Notes under the pieces: generated by a model
What the model was told of the DNA's origin: nothing
Database searches by the model: none
Seen by the model: the letters and a program-made list of their open reading frames with translations, nothing else
Source: Luteimonas sp. FCS-9
Lineage (GTDB): Bacteria; Pseudomonadota; Gammaproteobacteria; Xanthomonadales; Xanthomonadaceae
Length of the DNA: 64,000 nucleotides
Assembly (NCBI RefSeq): GCF_001014645.1
Contig: NZ_LASZ01000015.1
Span: forward strand, 25,326 to 89,325
Direction of reading: 5' to 3'
Made by a program: the position numbers and the translations under genes
In this document: positions 41,542 to 53,294 of the stretch, in pieces
Position numbering within the stretch: the first letter of the stretch is position 1
Layout of the letters: the number at the start of each line of letters is the position of its first letter

Positions 41542-42924
41542 ATGCGCAAGCTGTTGCCCGTCCTCCTGCTCGTCGCCTCACCCGCCTTCGCGCAGACCGT
41601 GCCGCCGGCGGCGCCCGAGGCGCATGCGCGCGCGGTCGCGGCCGGCTACAAGGCGCTGACGCTGTGCAGCGCGCACCTGGGCGGCGGCCGCGACCCGGCG
41701 CAGGTGGACGCGGTCGAACTGCGCGGCATCTATCCCGAGTACCAGGCGCAGGTGCAGGCGCTGGACGCGGTCATCGACCGCGACGCGCGCACGGTCTCGG
41801 TCGCGTTCGATCCGGCGCTGCCACCACGCATCGCCGCCTGGCGTCCGAACCTGGGCTGCGCGCAGCTGCCGATCGGTGCCGACGCCGCGGCGGTCGCGGC
41901 CCTGCCGCGCTTCGATGCCGCCGCGCCCGATCTCGACGACCGGCCCTGGCCGCTGGGCGAGCGCGACGCGACCGCATCGGTACGTGGCGACGACCATGCG
42001 CTGGCGGCCGCGCTCGACGGCGCGTTCGATGCCACGGCATTCGGCGAGGGGCACGTCACGACCGCGGTCGTCGTGGTGCAGGGCGGGCGCATCGTCGCCG
42101 AACGCTACCGCGACGGCTTCGGCCCGCACGTGCCGCAGCGCACGTGGTCGGTCGCCAAGAGCCTGGCCGGCGCGCTGGTCGGCACCGCCGCCGCGCAGGG
42201 CACGCTCGACCCGGCGCGCCCGGCGCCGGTCCCCGAATGGCAGCGCGCCGGCGACCCGCGCGCGGCGATCACCGTCGACCAGCTGCTGCGTATGGCCAGC
42301 GGCCTGCACAGCGACACCGCTGGCAACCGCACCGATGCGCTGTACTTCGGCGGCGCGACCGTGGCCGAGGCCGCGACCGGCTGGCCGCTGGCCGCGCCGG
42401 CGGGCGCGCGTTTCCGCTACGCCAACAACGACAGCGTGCTGGCGGTCCATGCGCTGCGCGCAGCGACCGGCGACGACGCGCGGGCGCTGTCGCGGCCCTA
42501 CACCGACCTGTTCTGGCCCACGGGCATGACCCGCACGTACGCCGAGACCGACTGGCAGGGCGGCTACGTGCTGTCGAGCCAGGTCTGGTCGACCGCGCGC
42601 GATCTCGCGCGCTTCGGGCTGCTGCTGCAGCGCGACGGCGTCGCTGGCGATCGTCGGCTGCTGCCTGAGGGCTGGGTGCGGCAGGCGACGACGCCGTCCG
42701 GCCCGCAGCCCGAGGGCACGTTCGGCTACGGCGCGACGCTGTGGCTGCTGCAGCGCTCGCCGGGCGTGCCGGCCGACGCGTTCGCCGCGTTCGGCAACCG
42801 CGGCCAGTACGTCGTCGTCGTGCCGTCGCGCGACCTGGTGCTGGTGCGCCGCGGCGAGGACCCGACCGGGCAGCGCTTCGACGTCGCGGCATTCGCGGCC
42901 GCAGTGCTGGCGGCGCTCGACTGA
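41542..42924 (+). CDS. Beta-lactamase-fold serine hydrolase, exported
   Basis: 460 residues with signal MRKLLPVLLLVASPAFAQ. The class C-type motifs are SxxK in TWSVAKSLAGALVG, YxN in RYANNDSVLAVHALR, and FGNRGQYVVVVPSRDLV in the place of the KTG strand. ITVDQLLRMASGLHSDTAGN is typical of the serine hydrolase family (EstB/6-aminohexanoate dimer hydrolase type). It is probably a periplasmic esterase or peptidase; resistance to beta-lactams is not indicated. The N-terminal 140 residues are an extra domain. Confidence 0.85.
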   Translation: MRKLLPVLLLVASPAFAQTVPPAAPEAHARAVAAGYKALTLCSAHLGGGRDPAQVDAVELRGIYPEYQAQVQALDAVIDRDARTVSVAFDPALPPRIAAWRPNLGCAQLPIGADAAAVAALPRFDAAAPDLDDRPWPLGERDATASVRGDDHALAAALDGAFDATAFGEGHVTTAVVVVQGGRIVAERYRDGFGPHVPQRTWSVAKSLAGALVGTAAAQGTLDPARPAPVPEWQRAGDPRAAITVDQLLRMASGLHSDTAGNRTDALYFGGATVAEAATGWPLAAPAGARFRYANNDSVLAVHALRAATGDDARALSRPYTDLFWPTGMTRTYAETDWQGGYVLSSQVWSTARDLARFGLLLQRDGVAGDRRLLPEGWVRQATTPSGPQPEGTFGYGATLWLLQRSPGVPADAFAAFGNRGQYVVVVPSRDLVLVRRGEDPTGQRFDVAAFAAAVLAALD

Positions 42925-42947
42925 CGCGGTAGGCGCAGGCTGCACCC

Positions 42948-43010
42948 GTAGGCGCGCTCGCGCGCGATGGGGCTTGCCGGGAAAGCCCTCGCGCGCGAGC
43001 GCGCTCCTAC
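42948..43010. repeat. Palindromic REP-like repeat, single copy
   Basis: Begins GTAGGCGCGCTCGCGCGCG and ends GAGCGCGCTCCTAC, with central GGGGCTTGCCGGGAAAGCCC. It is the same family as the tandem copies near 62.7-63.0 kb and lies between the serine hydrolase and DUF885 gene ends, the usual place for REP elements. Confidence 0.75.
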
Positions 43011-43021
43011 ACGAGCGGGGC

Positions 43022-44890
43022 TCAGCCGGCTTTCTTCTCGGCGATCCAGCGATCCACGCGCTGTTCGAGCAGGTCCAGCGGCAGCGCGCCGCCACCGAGC
43101 ACGGTGTCGTGGAAGCCGCGGATGTCGAAGCGATCGCCCAGTTCGGTCTCCGCTTTCCGGCGTAGGGCCTGGATGCGGATCATGCCGACCTTATAGGCGG
43201 TGGCCTGGCCGGGCATGATCAGGTAGCGGCGGATCTCCGACTCGATCGCCGCCTGCGGGATCGAGCTGTTCTGGCGGAAGTAATCGACCGCCTGCTGCTC
43301 GGTCCAGCCCTTGGCGTGCATGCCGGTGTCGACGACGAGCCGAATCGCGCGCCACATCTCCGACATCAGCCGGCCGTACTCCGAGTACGGGTCCTGGTAG
43401 GTGCCCGGCATCTCCTTGGCCAACCATTCCGAGTACAGGCCCCAGCCCTCGGTATAGGCGGTGTGGAACTGCTGGGTGCGGAACGTCGGCACGCCCTGCA
43501 ATTCCTGGGCGATCGAGATCTGCATGTGATGGCCCGGCAGGCCCTCGTGGTAGGCGATGACCTCCAGTTCGGTCTTGGGCATCGCGTTCATGTCCGACAG
43601 GTGCGCGTAGTAGATGCCCGGGCGCGAGCCGTCGGGGGTGCCGGGGTAGTAGTGCTGCGCAGCGCCCGGCTGCTCGCGGAACGCCTCCACGCGGCGCACC
43701 TCCAGGCCGGCCTTGGGCAGCAGGCCGAAGTACTCGGGCAGGTGCTGGCGGATGTTGTCGATCGCGGCGGTGGCGTCGTCGATGTAGGCCTGGCGGCCGG
43801 CATCGGTGTCCGGGTACTTGAAGCGCTTGTCGCTGTCGAGGAACGCGAAGAACGCCTGCAGGTCGCCGTCGAAGCCGACGCGCGCCTTGAGGGCCTCCAT
43901 CTCGCCGCGGATGCGTGCGACCTCGTCCAGGCCCAGCTGGTGGACCTCGTCGGCGGTCATCGCGGTCGTGGTGTTCTGGCGCAGCTGGTAGGCGTAGTAC
44001 GCCGCGCCGTCGGGATGGGTCGTGCCCACGCCGGCGGGGTTCTCCAGCGCATGGGGCCGTTCCTGCTCGCTCCAGGCGATGATCCGTTCGTAGGCGGGCT
44101 TGAGCTGCTCGACCAGCGCCACGCGGGCCTCTTCCTTGAGCTGGGCGGCGCGCTCGGGCGTCAGCTTGCCCTGCTCGACCAGGGCGTCGGCCTTGGCCTG
44201 GGCGTCGGCCCACAGCGCGCTGTCGGGGCCGTCGTCGAACGGCGCGCCGGCGATGACCTTGCGCGACTGGTCGATCACGCCTTCGAATGCGAACCGCGGC
44301 GGACGGATGCCCTGCGCGGCGGCGGCGCGGCCGCGCCCGAGCAGTTGGTCGAACATCGCCGGCGCGGCCTTCAGGCGCGCGACGTAGGCCTGGTAGCCCT
44401 GTTCGTCGTCGGCCTTGTGGATGCTGATCATGAAGGTCGGGAACGCGCTGTGCATGCCGTTCATCTGGTCGAACACGTAGCCGTCGGCGAGGAACGCCAC
44501 GCCGTCGCGCGCACCTTCGTACTGCCGCTTCCACAGGTCCCACGACAGCTTGGTCTCGGCATCGAGTGCGTCGTAGTCGAACTGCGCCTCCATCTCCGCG
44601 ACCGAGACCTGCAACCAGGCCACGCGGTCGCGGCTGGCCTGCTCGGACACGTCGTCGAGGCGGTCGTTCTGGTCCTTGCGGCCGAGGAAGGTCAGCTGGG
44701 TCGGGCTGGTCTGCAGCAAGGCCTCGTACTGGGTCTCGAACCAGGCGTTGAGCCGGGCCGACTCGTCCTGGGCGGACTGTGCGCCGTCCGCGCCGGCCTG
44801 CACGGCGTCGGACGTGGCGGGCGTGGACGGCGCGCAGGCTGCGAGGGCCAGGGCGAGAGCCAGCGTGGAGGCGGCGGCGATGGGGCGCAT
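43022..44890 (-). CDS. DUF885 family lipoprotein, probable metallopeptidase
   Basis: 622 residues from MRPIAAASTLALALALAACA with lipobox LAAC. The zinc-binding helix is VIAYHEGLPGHHMQISIAQE (HExxxxHH type), and TEGWGLYSEWLAKEMPGTYQ supplies the further glutamate. Both are DUF885 features. The fold is M32/M3-like with unknown substrate, and the protein is lipid-anchored. Earlier in-frame Mets give no signal peptide and are discarded. Confidence 0.86.
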   Translation of the reverse strand: MRPIAAASTLALALALAACAPSTPATSDAVQAGADGAQSAQDESARLNAWFETQYEALLQTSPTQLTFLGRKDQNDRLDDVSEQASRDRVAWLQVSVAEMEAQFDYDALDAETKLSWDLWKRQYEGARDGVAFLADGYVFDQMNGMHSAFPTFMISIHKADDEQGYQAYVARLKAAPAMFDQLLGRGRAAAAQGIRPPRFAFEGVIDQSRKVIAGAPFDDGPDSALWADAQAKADALVEQGKLTPERAAQLKEEARVALVEQLKPAYERIIAWSEQERPHALENPAGVGTTHPDGAAYYAYQLRQNTTTAMTADEVHQLGLDEVARIRGEMEALKARVGFDGDLQAFFAFLDSDKRFKYPDTDAGRQAYIDDATAAIDNIRQHLPEYFGLLPKAGLEVRRVEAFREQPGAAQHYYPGTPDGSRPGIYYAHLSDMNAMPKTELEVIAYHEGLPGHHMQISIAQELQGVPTFRTQQFHTAYTEGWGLYSEWLAKEMPGTYQDPYSEYGRLMSEMWRAIRLVVDTGMHAKGWTEQQAVDYFRQNSSIPQAAIESEIRRYLIMPGQATAYKVGMIRIQALRRKAETELGDRFDIRGFHDTVLGGGALPLDLLEQRVDRWIAEKKAG

Positions 44891-45178
44891 GGGGCGGAGT
44901 CCTCGTGGATGCGGCCCCCATTCTGCGATGCGCACGCCTGCGGCGCCCCTGCGGAATGTCATGGCCGTGTCGAAGCGGTGTCGACGCCGCGGCCCCGTGA
45001 GGTGCGCAGTTTTTTCCATTCACGCGACGGGCACAGGCGCGCGATGAACGCCGGCTGCACCCGATCCGAGGCACCGCGCGCGCTTCACTGCTGTCCCACG
45101 GTCGCGGGCATAGCGTGCGCCCCACGTTCCCGCCCCTCGTCAAGGCCCAGACCCGGCAGCCCCGGAAGAAGACGCGCC

Positions 45179-45556
45179 ATGAAGCACGACCGCATGCCCG
45201 CCTACCGCACGCCCGACCCCATTCTCGATGCGCCCGCACGCGAAGACGGCGACGAGGGCGCCTTGCTGCAGGCGTTCGCATCCTCCCTGCAGCAGGCGCC
45301 GTACTACTCGGTGGGGCGGACCTGGGAGGACTACGCACCGGCCTACCGGCTCGGCCTGCGCAGTTGGCAACGCAATCCGGGCGAGGAATTCGACGCGGTC
45401 GCCGCGCAGCTCGAGCGCGACTGGAATGCGATGCGTGGCGCTTCGCGGCTGGGCTGGGTGGAGGCGCGCGGCGCGGTCGAGGCGGCCTGGCAGCACTGCG
45501 CGATGGCGGCCGCCTCGAAGCAGGACGCGGCGCGGCGCAGGGACCGCAACGCCTGA
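45179..45556 (+). CDS. Hypothetical protein, 125 aa
   Basis: Starts MKHDRMPAYRTPDPILDAP. The core YYSVGRTWEDYAPAYRLGLR and WQRNPGEEFDAVAAQLERDW looks conserved (aromatic/acidic helices), and the end is basic (ASKQDAARRRDRNA). No signal or membrane segment. I have a general memory of such proteins in Xanthomonadaceae annotated hypothetical. It is 60 bases before folE on the same strand. Confidence 0.65.
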   Translation: MKHDRMPAYRTPDPILDAPAREDGDEGALLQAFASSLQQAPYYSVGRTWEDYAPAYRLGLRSWQRNPGEEFDAVAAQLERDWNAMRGASRLGWVEARGAVEAAWQHCAMAAASKQDAARRRDRNA

Positions 45557-45616
45557 TTGACCCGGGGCGCCGCCGCGGCGGCGCGCTACCATAGCGTTTT
45601 TGCCGCGAGAGTCGCG

Positions 45617-46225
45617 ATGAGCGCTTCCCAAGACGATGCCCGCCACGGCATTCCCCGCGCCGAGGCCGAGGCCGCCGTCCGCACGCTGCTGCGCTGGGCG
45701 GGCGAGGATCCGGCCCGCGAAGGCCTGCTCGACACGCCGCGCCGGGTGGCCGAGGCCTACGGCGAATGGTTCAGCGGCTACGCGATCGATCCCGACGCGT
45801 ACCTGGCGCGGACGTTCGAGGAGGTCGCCGGCTACGACGAGATGATCGTGCTGCGCGACATCGAGTACGAGAGCCACTGCGAGCACCACATGGCGCCGAT
45901 CATCGGCAAGGTCCACGTCGGCTACCTGCCGTCGGGGCGTGTGGTGGGTATCAGCAAGCTCGCACGCGTCGTCGAGGCCTACGCCAAGCGCTTCCAGGTG
46001 CAGGAGAAGATGACCGCGCAGATCGCCGGCTGCATCCAGCGCGCGTTGGCGCCGCTGGGCGTGGGCGTGGTGGTCGAGGGTGCGCACGAGTGCATGACCA
46101 CGCGCGGGGTGCACAAGCGCGGGGTGAGCATGATCACCTCGACGATGCTCGGCAGCTTCCGCGACGATGCGCGCACGCGCGCCGAGTTCCTGCAGTTCAT
46201 CGAGGTCGGCGGCGGCCGGCGCTGA
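45617..46225 (+). CDS. folE: GTP cyclohydrolase I
   Basis: 202 residues. The zinc site is in [20 protein letters not shown] (Cys and His) and the later Cys in [40 protein letters not shown] and [10 protein letters not shown] complete the family. It converts GTP to dihydroneopterin triphosphate, the first step of folate synthesis. The start ATG follows GAGAGTCGCG. Convergent with the TSUP permease gene after 10 bases. Confidence 0.96.
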   Translation: MSASQDDARHGIPRAEAEAAVRTLLRWAGEDPAREGLLDTPRRVAEAYGEWFSGYAIDPDAYLARTFEEVAGYDEMIVLRDIEYESHCEHHMAPIIGKVHVGYLPSGRVVGISKLARVVEAYAKRFQVQEKMTAQIAGCIQRALAPLGVGVVVEGAHECMTTRGVHKRGVSMITSTMLGSFRDDARTRAEFLQFIEVGGGRR

Positions 46226-46235
46226 GCGCGCGCCC

Positions 46236-47009
46236 TCAGGTCGCGAAGGTGTCCCAGGCCATCTTCGCGATCAGCACCACCACCAGCACCACGAACAGCT
46301 TGCGGATCAGCGGCGTGCCGCCGCGCAGCGCCAGCCGCGTGCCGACCACCGCGCCGCCGACGTTGGCCGCGGCCATCGGCACCGCGAACGCCAGCAGCAC
46401 GTGGCCGGACGGCACGAAGAACGACAACGCGGCGAGGTTGGTCGCCAGGTTGACGATCTTCGAGGCTGCGGTCGCGCGCAGGAAGTCGAGCCCGAAGAAG
46501 CGGATGAACAGGAAGATCAGGAAGCTGCCGGTGCCCGGCCCGAACAGGCCGTCGTAGAAACCGATCGCCGCGCCCATCGCCAGCGCGAGCGCGAGCTCCC
46601 GGCGGCCGACCCGGCGCGGGCGGTGCAGCGCGCCGAAATCCTTCTTGACCAGCGTGTAGGCCAGCATCGCGACCAGCAGCACCAGGATCAGCGGCCGGAC
46701 CGCGTCGCGCGGCAGCAGGCTGACCGCGGTGGCGCCGGCGAACGCGAACACGAACGCGGTCGCCGAGGCGCACAGCACCGGCATCCACGGGAAGCGCACG
46801 TTGCGCGCGTAGCGCCAGCCCGCCGCGGCGGTGCCGAAGATCGAGCTGAACTTGTTGGTGCCCAGCAGCGCCGCCGGCGCCTGCTGCGGCAGCGCGGTGA
46901 ACAGCCCCGGCACCTGGACCAGCCCACCGCCGCCCACGGCGGCATCCACCAGGCCGGCCATGAAGGCGATGCACACCAGCCAGATCAGTTCGGGAAACAG
47001 CGCGTCCAC
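46236..47009 (-). CDS. TSUP (TauE/SafE, DUF81) membrane permease
   Basis: 257 residues from a GTG ([19 protein letters not shown]). About seven or eight membrane helices. [19 protein letters not shown] and [14 protein letters not shown] are the first TSUP repeat, and [20 protein letters not shown] with [16 protein letters not shown] the second. The family exports sulfite, sulfonates or other small anions; the substrate here is unknown. Convergent with folE. Confidence 0.9.
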   Translation of the reverse strand: MDALFPELIWLVCIAFMAGLVDAAVGGGGLVQVPGLFTALPQQAPAALLGTNKFSSIFGTAAAGWRYARNVRFPWMPVLCASATAFVFAFAGATAVSLLPRDAVRPLILVLLVAMLAYTLVKKDFGALHRPRRVGRRELALALAMGAAIGFYDGLFGPGTGSFLIFLFIRFFGLDFLRATAASKIVNLATNLAALSFFVPSGHVLLAFAVPMAAANVGGAVVGTRLALRGGTPLIRKLFVVLVVVLIAKMAWDTFAT

Positions 47010-47079
47010 GCGGGGGCCTGGGCAACGGGGGGCGCAAGCATACGCCCGCGGCGCACCGGTCCGCTCAGGATCGCTCGCG

Positions 47080-47085
47080 TACAAT
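47080..47085 (+). promoter_or_regulatory. -10-like TACAAT before argS
   Basis: TACAAT lies 26 bases ahead of the GTG at 47,111. If this is the -10 box, the ATG inside it (47,084) cannot be the argS start, which supports the GTG. No good -35 is seen. Confidence 0.4.
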
Positions 47086-47110
47086 GCCCGGCCGTACTCC
47101 GCGACACCCC

Positions 47111-48817
47111 GTGCCTGTGAACGCCTCGTCCCGCGCCCTCATCGAACCGCTCGTCGAGCGGGCCATCGCCGCCCTGCGCGAGGCCGGCACCCTGCCCGCC
47201 GATCTCGCCACGCCCGCCTTCGTCGTCGAACGGCCGAAGGACCGCAGCCATGGCGATTTCTCCACCAATGCGGCGATGCTGCTGGCGCGTCCGGCCCGTT
47301 CGAACCCGCGCGCGATCGCGCAGGCGCTGGTCGATGCGCTGCCGGTCAACGACGCGGTCGCCTCGGTCGAGATCGCCGGCCCCGGCTTCCTCAATTTCCG
47401 CCTGACCCCGGCCGCGTGGCGCGACCAGCTGGTCGCGGTGCACGCCCAGGGCGACGCCTACGGCCACAACGACAGCGGCGCGGCGCAGACCGCCGGCGTG
47501 GAGTACGTGTCGGCCAACCCGACCGGTCCGCTGCACGTGGGCCACGGCCGCGCGGCGGTGATCGGCGACTGCATCGCACGCGTGCTCGACGCCAACGGCT
47601 GGAACGTCAAGCGCGAGTTCTACTACAACGACGCCGGCGTCCAGATCGAGAACCTCGCCCGCTCGGTGCAGGCGCGCGCGCGCGGCCTGGCGCCCGGCGA
47701 TGCCGACTGGCCGACCGATGCCTACAACGGCGAATACATCGCCGACGTCGCTCGCGCGTGCCTGGACGGCGCCACGGTCGAGGTCGAGGGCCAGTGCGTG
47801 ACCGGCACCGCCGATGCCGGCGACCTGGACGCGATCCGCCGCTTTGCGGTCGCCTGGCTGCGCCGCGAGCAGAACGCCGACCTGGCCGCGTTCGGCGTCG
47901 GCTTCGACGTCTACTTCCTCGAGTCGTCGCTGTACGCGGACGGCAAGGTCGAGGAGACCGTGCGCACGCTCACCGCCAACGGACACACCTACGAGGACGG
48001 CGGCGCGCTGTGGCTGCGCTCGACCGGCTACGGCGACGACAAGGACCGCGTGATGCGCAAGTCCGACGGCAGCTACACCTACTTCGTGCCGGACGTCGCC
48101 TACCACCTGAGCAAGTGGCAGCGCGGCTACCGGCGCGCGATCACCGAACTGGGCGCCGACCACCACGGCTCGCTGGCGCGCGTGCGCGCCGGCCTGCAGG
48201 CGCTCGACGCCGGCATCCCGGCCGGCTGGCCGGAGTACGTGCTGCACCAGATGGTCACGGTGATGCGCGGCGGCGAGGAAGTGAAGCTCTCCAAGCGCGC
48301 CGGCAGCTACCTCACGCTGCGCGACCTGATCGACGAGGCCGGGCGCGATGCGACGCGCTGGTTCCTGGTCGCGCGCAAGCCCGACTCGCAGCTGGTGTTC
48401 GACATCGACCTGGCGCGCAGCCAGTCGCTCGACAACCCGGTCTACTACGTCCAGCTCTCGCATGCGCGCATCTGCGGCCTGCAGCGCCAGCTCGCCGAGC
48501 GCGGCCTGGCGTTCGACCTGCAGAACGGCCTGGCGCAGCTGCCGGACATGCGCGACACGGCGCTGCGCGACGTGCTGATCGACCTGGCGCGCTGGCCCGA
48601 GATCGTCGCCGCGGCCGGCACCCAGCTTGAGCCGCACCTGATCGCGACCTATCTGCTGGAACTGGCGCAGGCCTTCCAGACGTACTACAACGATCACCAG
48701 TTCCTGGTCGACGACGCCCCGACGCGCGACGCGCGGCTGGCGCTGGCGACGGCGGTGGGACAGGTGCTGCGCAACGGCCTGGCGCTGCTGGGCGTGCAGG
48801 CTCCGGAGGCGATGTGA
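47111..48817 (+). CDS. argS: Arginyl-tRNA synthetase
   Basis: 568 residues from GTG at 47,111 ([20 protein letters not shown]). The ATG at 47,084 is in frame but lies inside a TACAAT box. The class I signature is [20 protein letters not shown] (HxGH), and [20 protein letters not shown] holds the KMSKS-like motif. The C-terminal anticodon-binding helices end [15 protein letters not shown]. It charges tRNA-Arg. The stop overlaps the next start (ATGTGATGG), so the SPOR protein is cotranslated, an order typical of this family of bacteria. Confidence 0.96.
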   Translation: MPVNASSRALIEPLVERAIAALREAGTLPADLATPAFVVERPKDRSHGDFSTNAAMLLARPARSNPRAIAQALVDALPVNDAVASVEIAGPGFLNFRLTPAAWRDQLVAVHAQGDAYGHNDSGAAQTAGVEYVSANPTGPLHVGHGRAAVIGDCIARVLDANGWNVKREFYYNDAGVQIENLARSVQARARGLAPGDADWPTDAYNGEYIADVARACLDGATVEVEGQCVTGTADAGDLDAIRRFAVAWLRREQNADLAAFGVGFDVYFLESSLYADGKVEETVRTLTANGHTYEDGGALWLRSTGYGDDKDRVMRKSDGSYTYFVPDVAYHLSKWQRGYRRAITELGADHHGSLARVRAGLQALDAGIPAGWPEYVLHQMVTVMRGGEEVKLSKRAGSYLTLRDLIDEAGRDATRWFLVARKPDSQLVFDIDLARSQSLDNPVYYVQLSHARICGLQRQLAERGLAFDLQNGLAQLPDMRDTALRDVLIDLARWPEIVAAAGTQLEPHLIATYLLELAQAFQTYYNDHQFLVDDAPTRDARLALATAVGQVLRNGLALLGVQAPEAM

Positions 48818-49617
48818 TGGCGGCAAGACGCGGTAAATCCCAGGCGCGGCGCAACGGCGGCAGCTCCGGCGGCCTGCCCGGCTGGGCGTGGATGATCATC
48901 GGCGTGGTGCTCGCGCTGGGCGTCGTGCTCGCGGTGCCGCGGCTGTTCAAGCCCGACGCCGAGGATGGCTTCTTCCGGCCGCGTCCCAATCCCGACGCGC
49001 AGCCGGCCGCCGGCGCACTCGACGAGGAGGCCCCGGCCCCACTGGCCGAGGTCCCGGCGCCGCAGCCGCGTCCGGCGCAGCCGCAGCCGCAGCCGGCCCC
49101 GGCGGCCGACTACGACTTCTACACGATGCTGCCCGACCAGGAAGTGCCGATGACCGACGCCGAGCTGGCCGCCAGCGCGCGCGCCGAGACCGAGCGTCGG
49201 CAGCGCGCCGAGGCGCAGCAGCGGGCGTTGCAGGAACGGCACCCCGACGCCGCCGACCTGGCCGGCGGCACGACCGCGCCCGCACCGCTGCCCGAGACGC
49301 CGACACCGGCGAGGACGCCGGCGACGACCCCGGCCCGTCCCGCGACGCCGTCCACGGCCGCGACCGCGCCGGCCGCCGGCAGCGATGCGCGCTACCTGCT
49401 GCAGGCCGGTTCGTTCAGCGCATCGGGCGACGCCGAGGCGCTCAAGGCCCGCATCGCGCTGCTGGGCCTGAGCGCGCGGGTCGAGTCCGGCCAGGCGCAG
49501 GGCAAGACCGTGTACCGCGTGCGCATGGGACCCTACGGCAGCGCGACCGAACTGGCCGAGGCCAAGCAGAAACTCGGCAACGGCGGGCTGCCGGCGCTGG
49601 CGATCAAGGCGCAGTGA
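48817..49617 (+). CDS. SPOR-domain membrane protein (FtsN-like)
   Basis: 266 residues. A basic start ([16 protein letters not shown]) and one transmembrane helix (WAWMIIGVVLALGVVLAVPR) precede a Pro/Ala-rich periplasmic spacer (residues ~60-185). The C-terminal SPOR domain is YLLQAGSFSASGDAEALKAR, then VYRVRMGPYGSATELAEAKQ. SPOR domains bind denuded peptidoglycan at septa. The E/Y region typical of FtsN after the TM is short. It overlaps argS and the next gene, forming an operon. Confidence 0.88.
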   Translation: MAARRGKSQARRNGGSSGGLPGWAWMIIGVVLALGVVLAVPRLFKPDAEDGFFRPRPNPDAQPAAGALDEEAPAPLAEVPAPQPRPAQPQPQPAPAADYDFYTMLPDQEVPMTDAELAASARAETERRQRAEAQQRALQERHPDAADLAGGTTAPAPLPETPTPARTPATTPARPATPSTAATAPAAGSDARYLLQAGSFSASGDAEALKARIALLGLSARVESGQAQGKTVYRVRMGPYGSATELAEAKQKLGNGGLPALAIKAQ

Positions 49618-50381
49618 CCGTGGCCGACGACACCCGCCTGAGCGATGCCGAGCTCGACCGCCTGGACGTGCTGCTCGACCGTTGCACCGACCCCGAGACG
49701 GGCCTGGGCAACCTGGAGATGCTCGACGGCTTCCTGTCCGCGCTCGCGGTCGGCCCGGTCGAGGTCGCACTCGACGCCGCGCTGCCGCTGGTCTGGGGCA
49801 TGGGCGAGGTCGCGCGCCGCGACGCCCGCCAGACCCGCGAAGCCGAGACGCTGATCGCGCGCCTGTCCGACGAGATCGTGCAGCGCGTGCGCCAGGACCC
49901 GGAGGACGGCGTCGCCCACGAGGCGCTGATGCCGATGCTGGGACTGCCGCCGGAGGCCGAGGACGCGACGGACGGAGCGGAGGGCGGACTCGACGGTGTG
50001 CCCGCCGATTTCCCGTTCGCGGCCGCCTGGGCGGCCGGCTTCCTGCGCGCGGCGGCCGAGCACGAGGACGCGTGGTCGGCCTGGATGCGCGAGCACGACG
50101 GCATCGAGAACGACCTGGGCGTGATCGCGCGGCTGGCGATCGTCGATGCGTCGCAGCTCGACGACGCCGACATGGCCGAGGCCGACATGCTCTCGCTTGA
50201 AGAGCGTTTCGACCTCGCCTACGACCTGCCCGACATCCTCCACGACATGTACCTGCAGCGGCTGCACGACCGCCGCCCGCAGCCGGCGCGGCGCGCCGAC
50301 GTGCCCGGCCGCAACGATCCCTGCCGCTGCGGCAGCGGGCGCAAGTTCAAGGCCTGCTGCGGCGCACCGACACTGCACTGA
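49614..50381 (+). CDS. YecA/UPF0149 family protein with SEC-C zinc motif
   Basis: 255 residues from a GTG overlapping the SPOR stop (GTGA). ELDRLDVLLDRCTDPETGLG and LEMLDGFLSALAVGP open the UPF0149 domain; FAAAWAAGFLRAAAEHEDAW follows. The end is PGRNDPCRCGSGRKFKACCG, a complete SEC-C zinc-binding motif (CxCxnCC). Function unsettled; SEC-C modules are linked to SecA-like and binding roles. Third gene of the argS operon. Confidence 0.9.
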   Translation: MTVADDTRLSDAELDRLDVLLDRCTDPETGLGNLEMLDGFLSALAVGPVEVALDAALPLVWGMGEVARRDARQTREAETLIARLSDEIVQRVRQDPEDGVAHEALMPMLGLPPEAEDATDGAEGGLDGVPADFPFAAAWAAGFLRAAAEHEDAWSAWMREHDGIENDLGVIARLAIVDASQLDDADMAEADMLSLEERFDLAYDLPDILHDMYLQRLHDRRPQPARRADVPGRNDPCRCGSGRKFKACCGAPTLH

Positions 50382-50460
50382 ACGTTCCGGCAGCGCGGCG
50401 CATCGCCACGCGTGCCCGGCCCGCGCCCGGCGCAGGCGCGCCACTCTCCGGAGAACCACC

Positions 50461-51213
50461 ATGTCCCGCACTGTCCTCGTCACCGGCGCCACCTCCGGCT
50501 TCGGCGCGGCCACCGTCGCGCGTTTCCTCGCCGGCGGCTGGCGCGTGATCGCCACCGGCCGTCGCGCGCAGCGCCTGCAGGCGCTGGTCGACGCCCATGG
50601 CGACGAATGCCTGCACGTGGCCGCGTTCGACGTCCGCGATGCCGCGGCGATGCGCGCCGCGCTCGACACGCTGCCCGAGGCGTTCCGCGGGATCGACGTA
50701 CTGGTCAACAACGCCGGCCTGGCGCTGGGCACCGCGCCGGCACAGCGCGCGGACCTGGCGCAGTGGACGCAGATGATCGACACCAACGTCACCGCGCTCG
50801 CCACGCTGACCCACGCGCTGCTGCCGACGCTGATCGAGCGCCGCGGCGCGATCCTCAACATCAGCTCGATCGCCGGCAGCTATCCCTACCCGGGCGGCAA
50901 CGTCTACGGCGGCACCAAGGCCTTCGTCACCCAGTTCTCGCTGGGCCTGCGCGCCGATCTCCACGGCACCGGCGTACGCGTGACCTCGATCGAGCCGGGC
51001 ATGGCCGAGACCGAGTTCACGCTGGTGCGCACCGGCGGCGACCAGGCCGCCTCGGACACGCTCTACGGCGGCGCCACACCGATGACGGCCGAGGACATCG
51101 CCGAGCAGCTGTGGTGGGTGGCCAACCTGCCGCCGCATCTGAACATCAACCGGCTCGAGATCATGCCGGTCAGCCAGTCGTTCGCCGGCTTCCAGGTCCA
51201 TCGCGGCGGCTGA
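50461..51213 (+). CDS. ydfG: NADP-dependent 3-hydroxy acid dehydrogenase (YdfG)
   Basis: 250 residues from ATG with CTCCGGAGAACC upstream. MSRTVLVTGATSGFGAATVA (glycine motif), NNAGLALG, the Ser in ISSIAGSYPYPGGNVYGGTK with YxxxK, and PGMAETEFTLVR are all YdfG traits, as is the ending SQSFAGFQVHRGG. The enzyme oxidises serine, 3-hydroxyisobutyrate and similar acids. Convergent with speA. Confidence 0.9.
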   Translation: MSRTVLVTGATSGFGAATVARFLAGGWRVIATGRRAQRLQALVDAHGDECLHVAAFDVRDAAAMRAALDTLPEAFRGIDVLVNNAGLALGTAPAQRADLAQWTQMIDTNVTALATLTHALLPTLIERRGAILNISSIAGSYPYPGGNVYGGTKAFVTQFSLGLRADLHGTGVRVTSIEPGMAETEFTLVRTGGDQAASDTLYGGATPMTAEDIAEQLWWVANLPPHLNINRLEIMPVSQSFAGFQVHRGG

Positions 51214-51259
51214 CCGCCGCAGCGAGCGGATTACCCCGGCGGCGGCGCAGCCCTGCGGC

Positions 51260-53149
<1,890 letters not shown>

Positions 53150-53257
53150 CGGCGGACGTCCATCGGCGAGGGGCCGCATAGTCTAGGGGCTGCCGGCGCA
53201 ACCTGCGGTGACACGCGCTCAGGGGCGCCCGGCGCCGGACCGTCATGGGGGCTCGGC

Positions 53258-53263
53258 TACAAT
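53258..53263 (+). promoter_or_regulatory. -10-like TACAAT before speE
   Basis: TACAAT lies 31 bases before the speE ATG, followed by GCGCGG. The same hexamer in a similar setting precedes argS. The -35 is not obvious. Confidence 0.4.
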
Positions 53264-53294
53264 GCGCGGCCCGCATTTGCCCGGAACCTTTCGC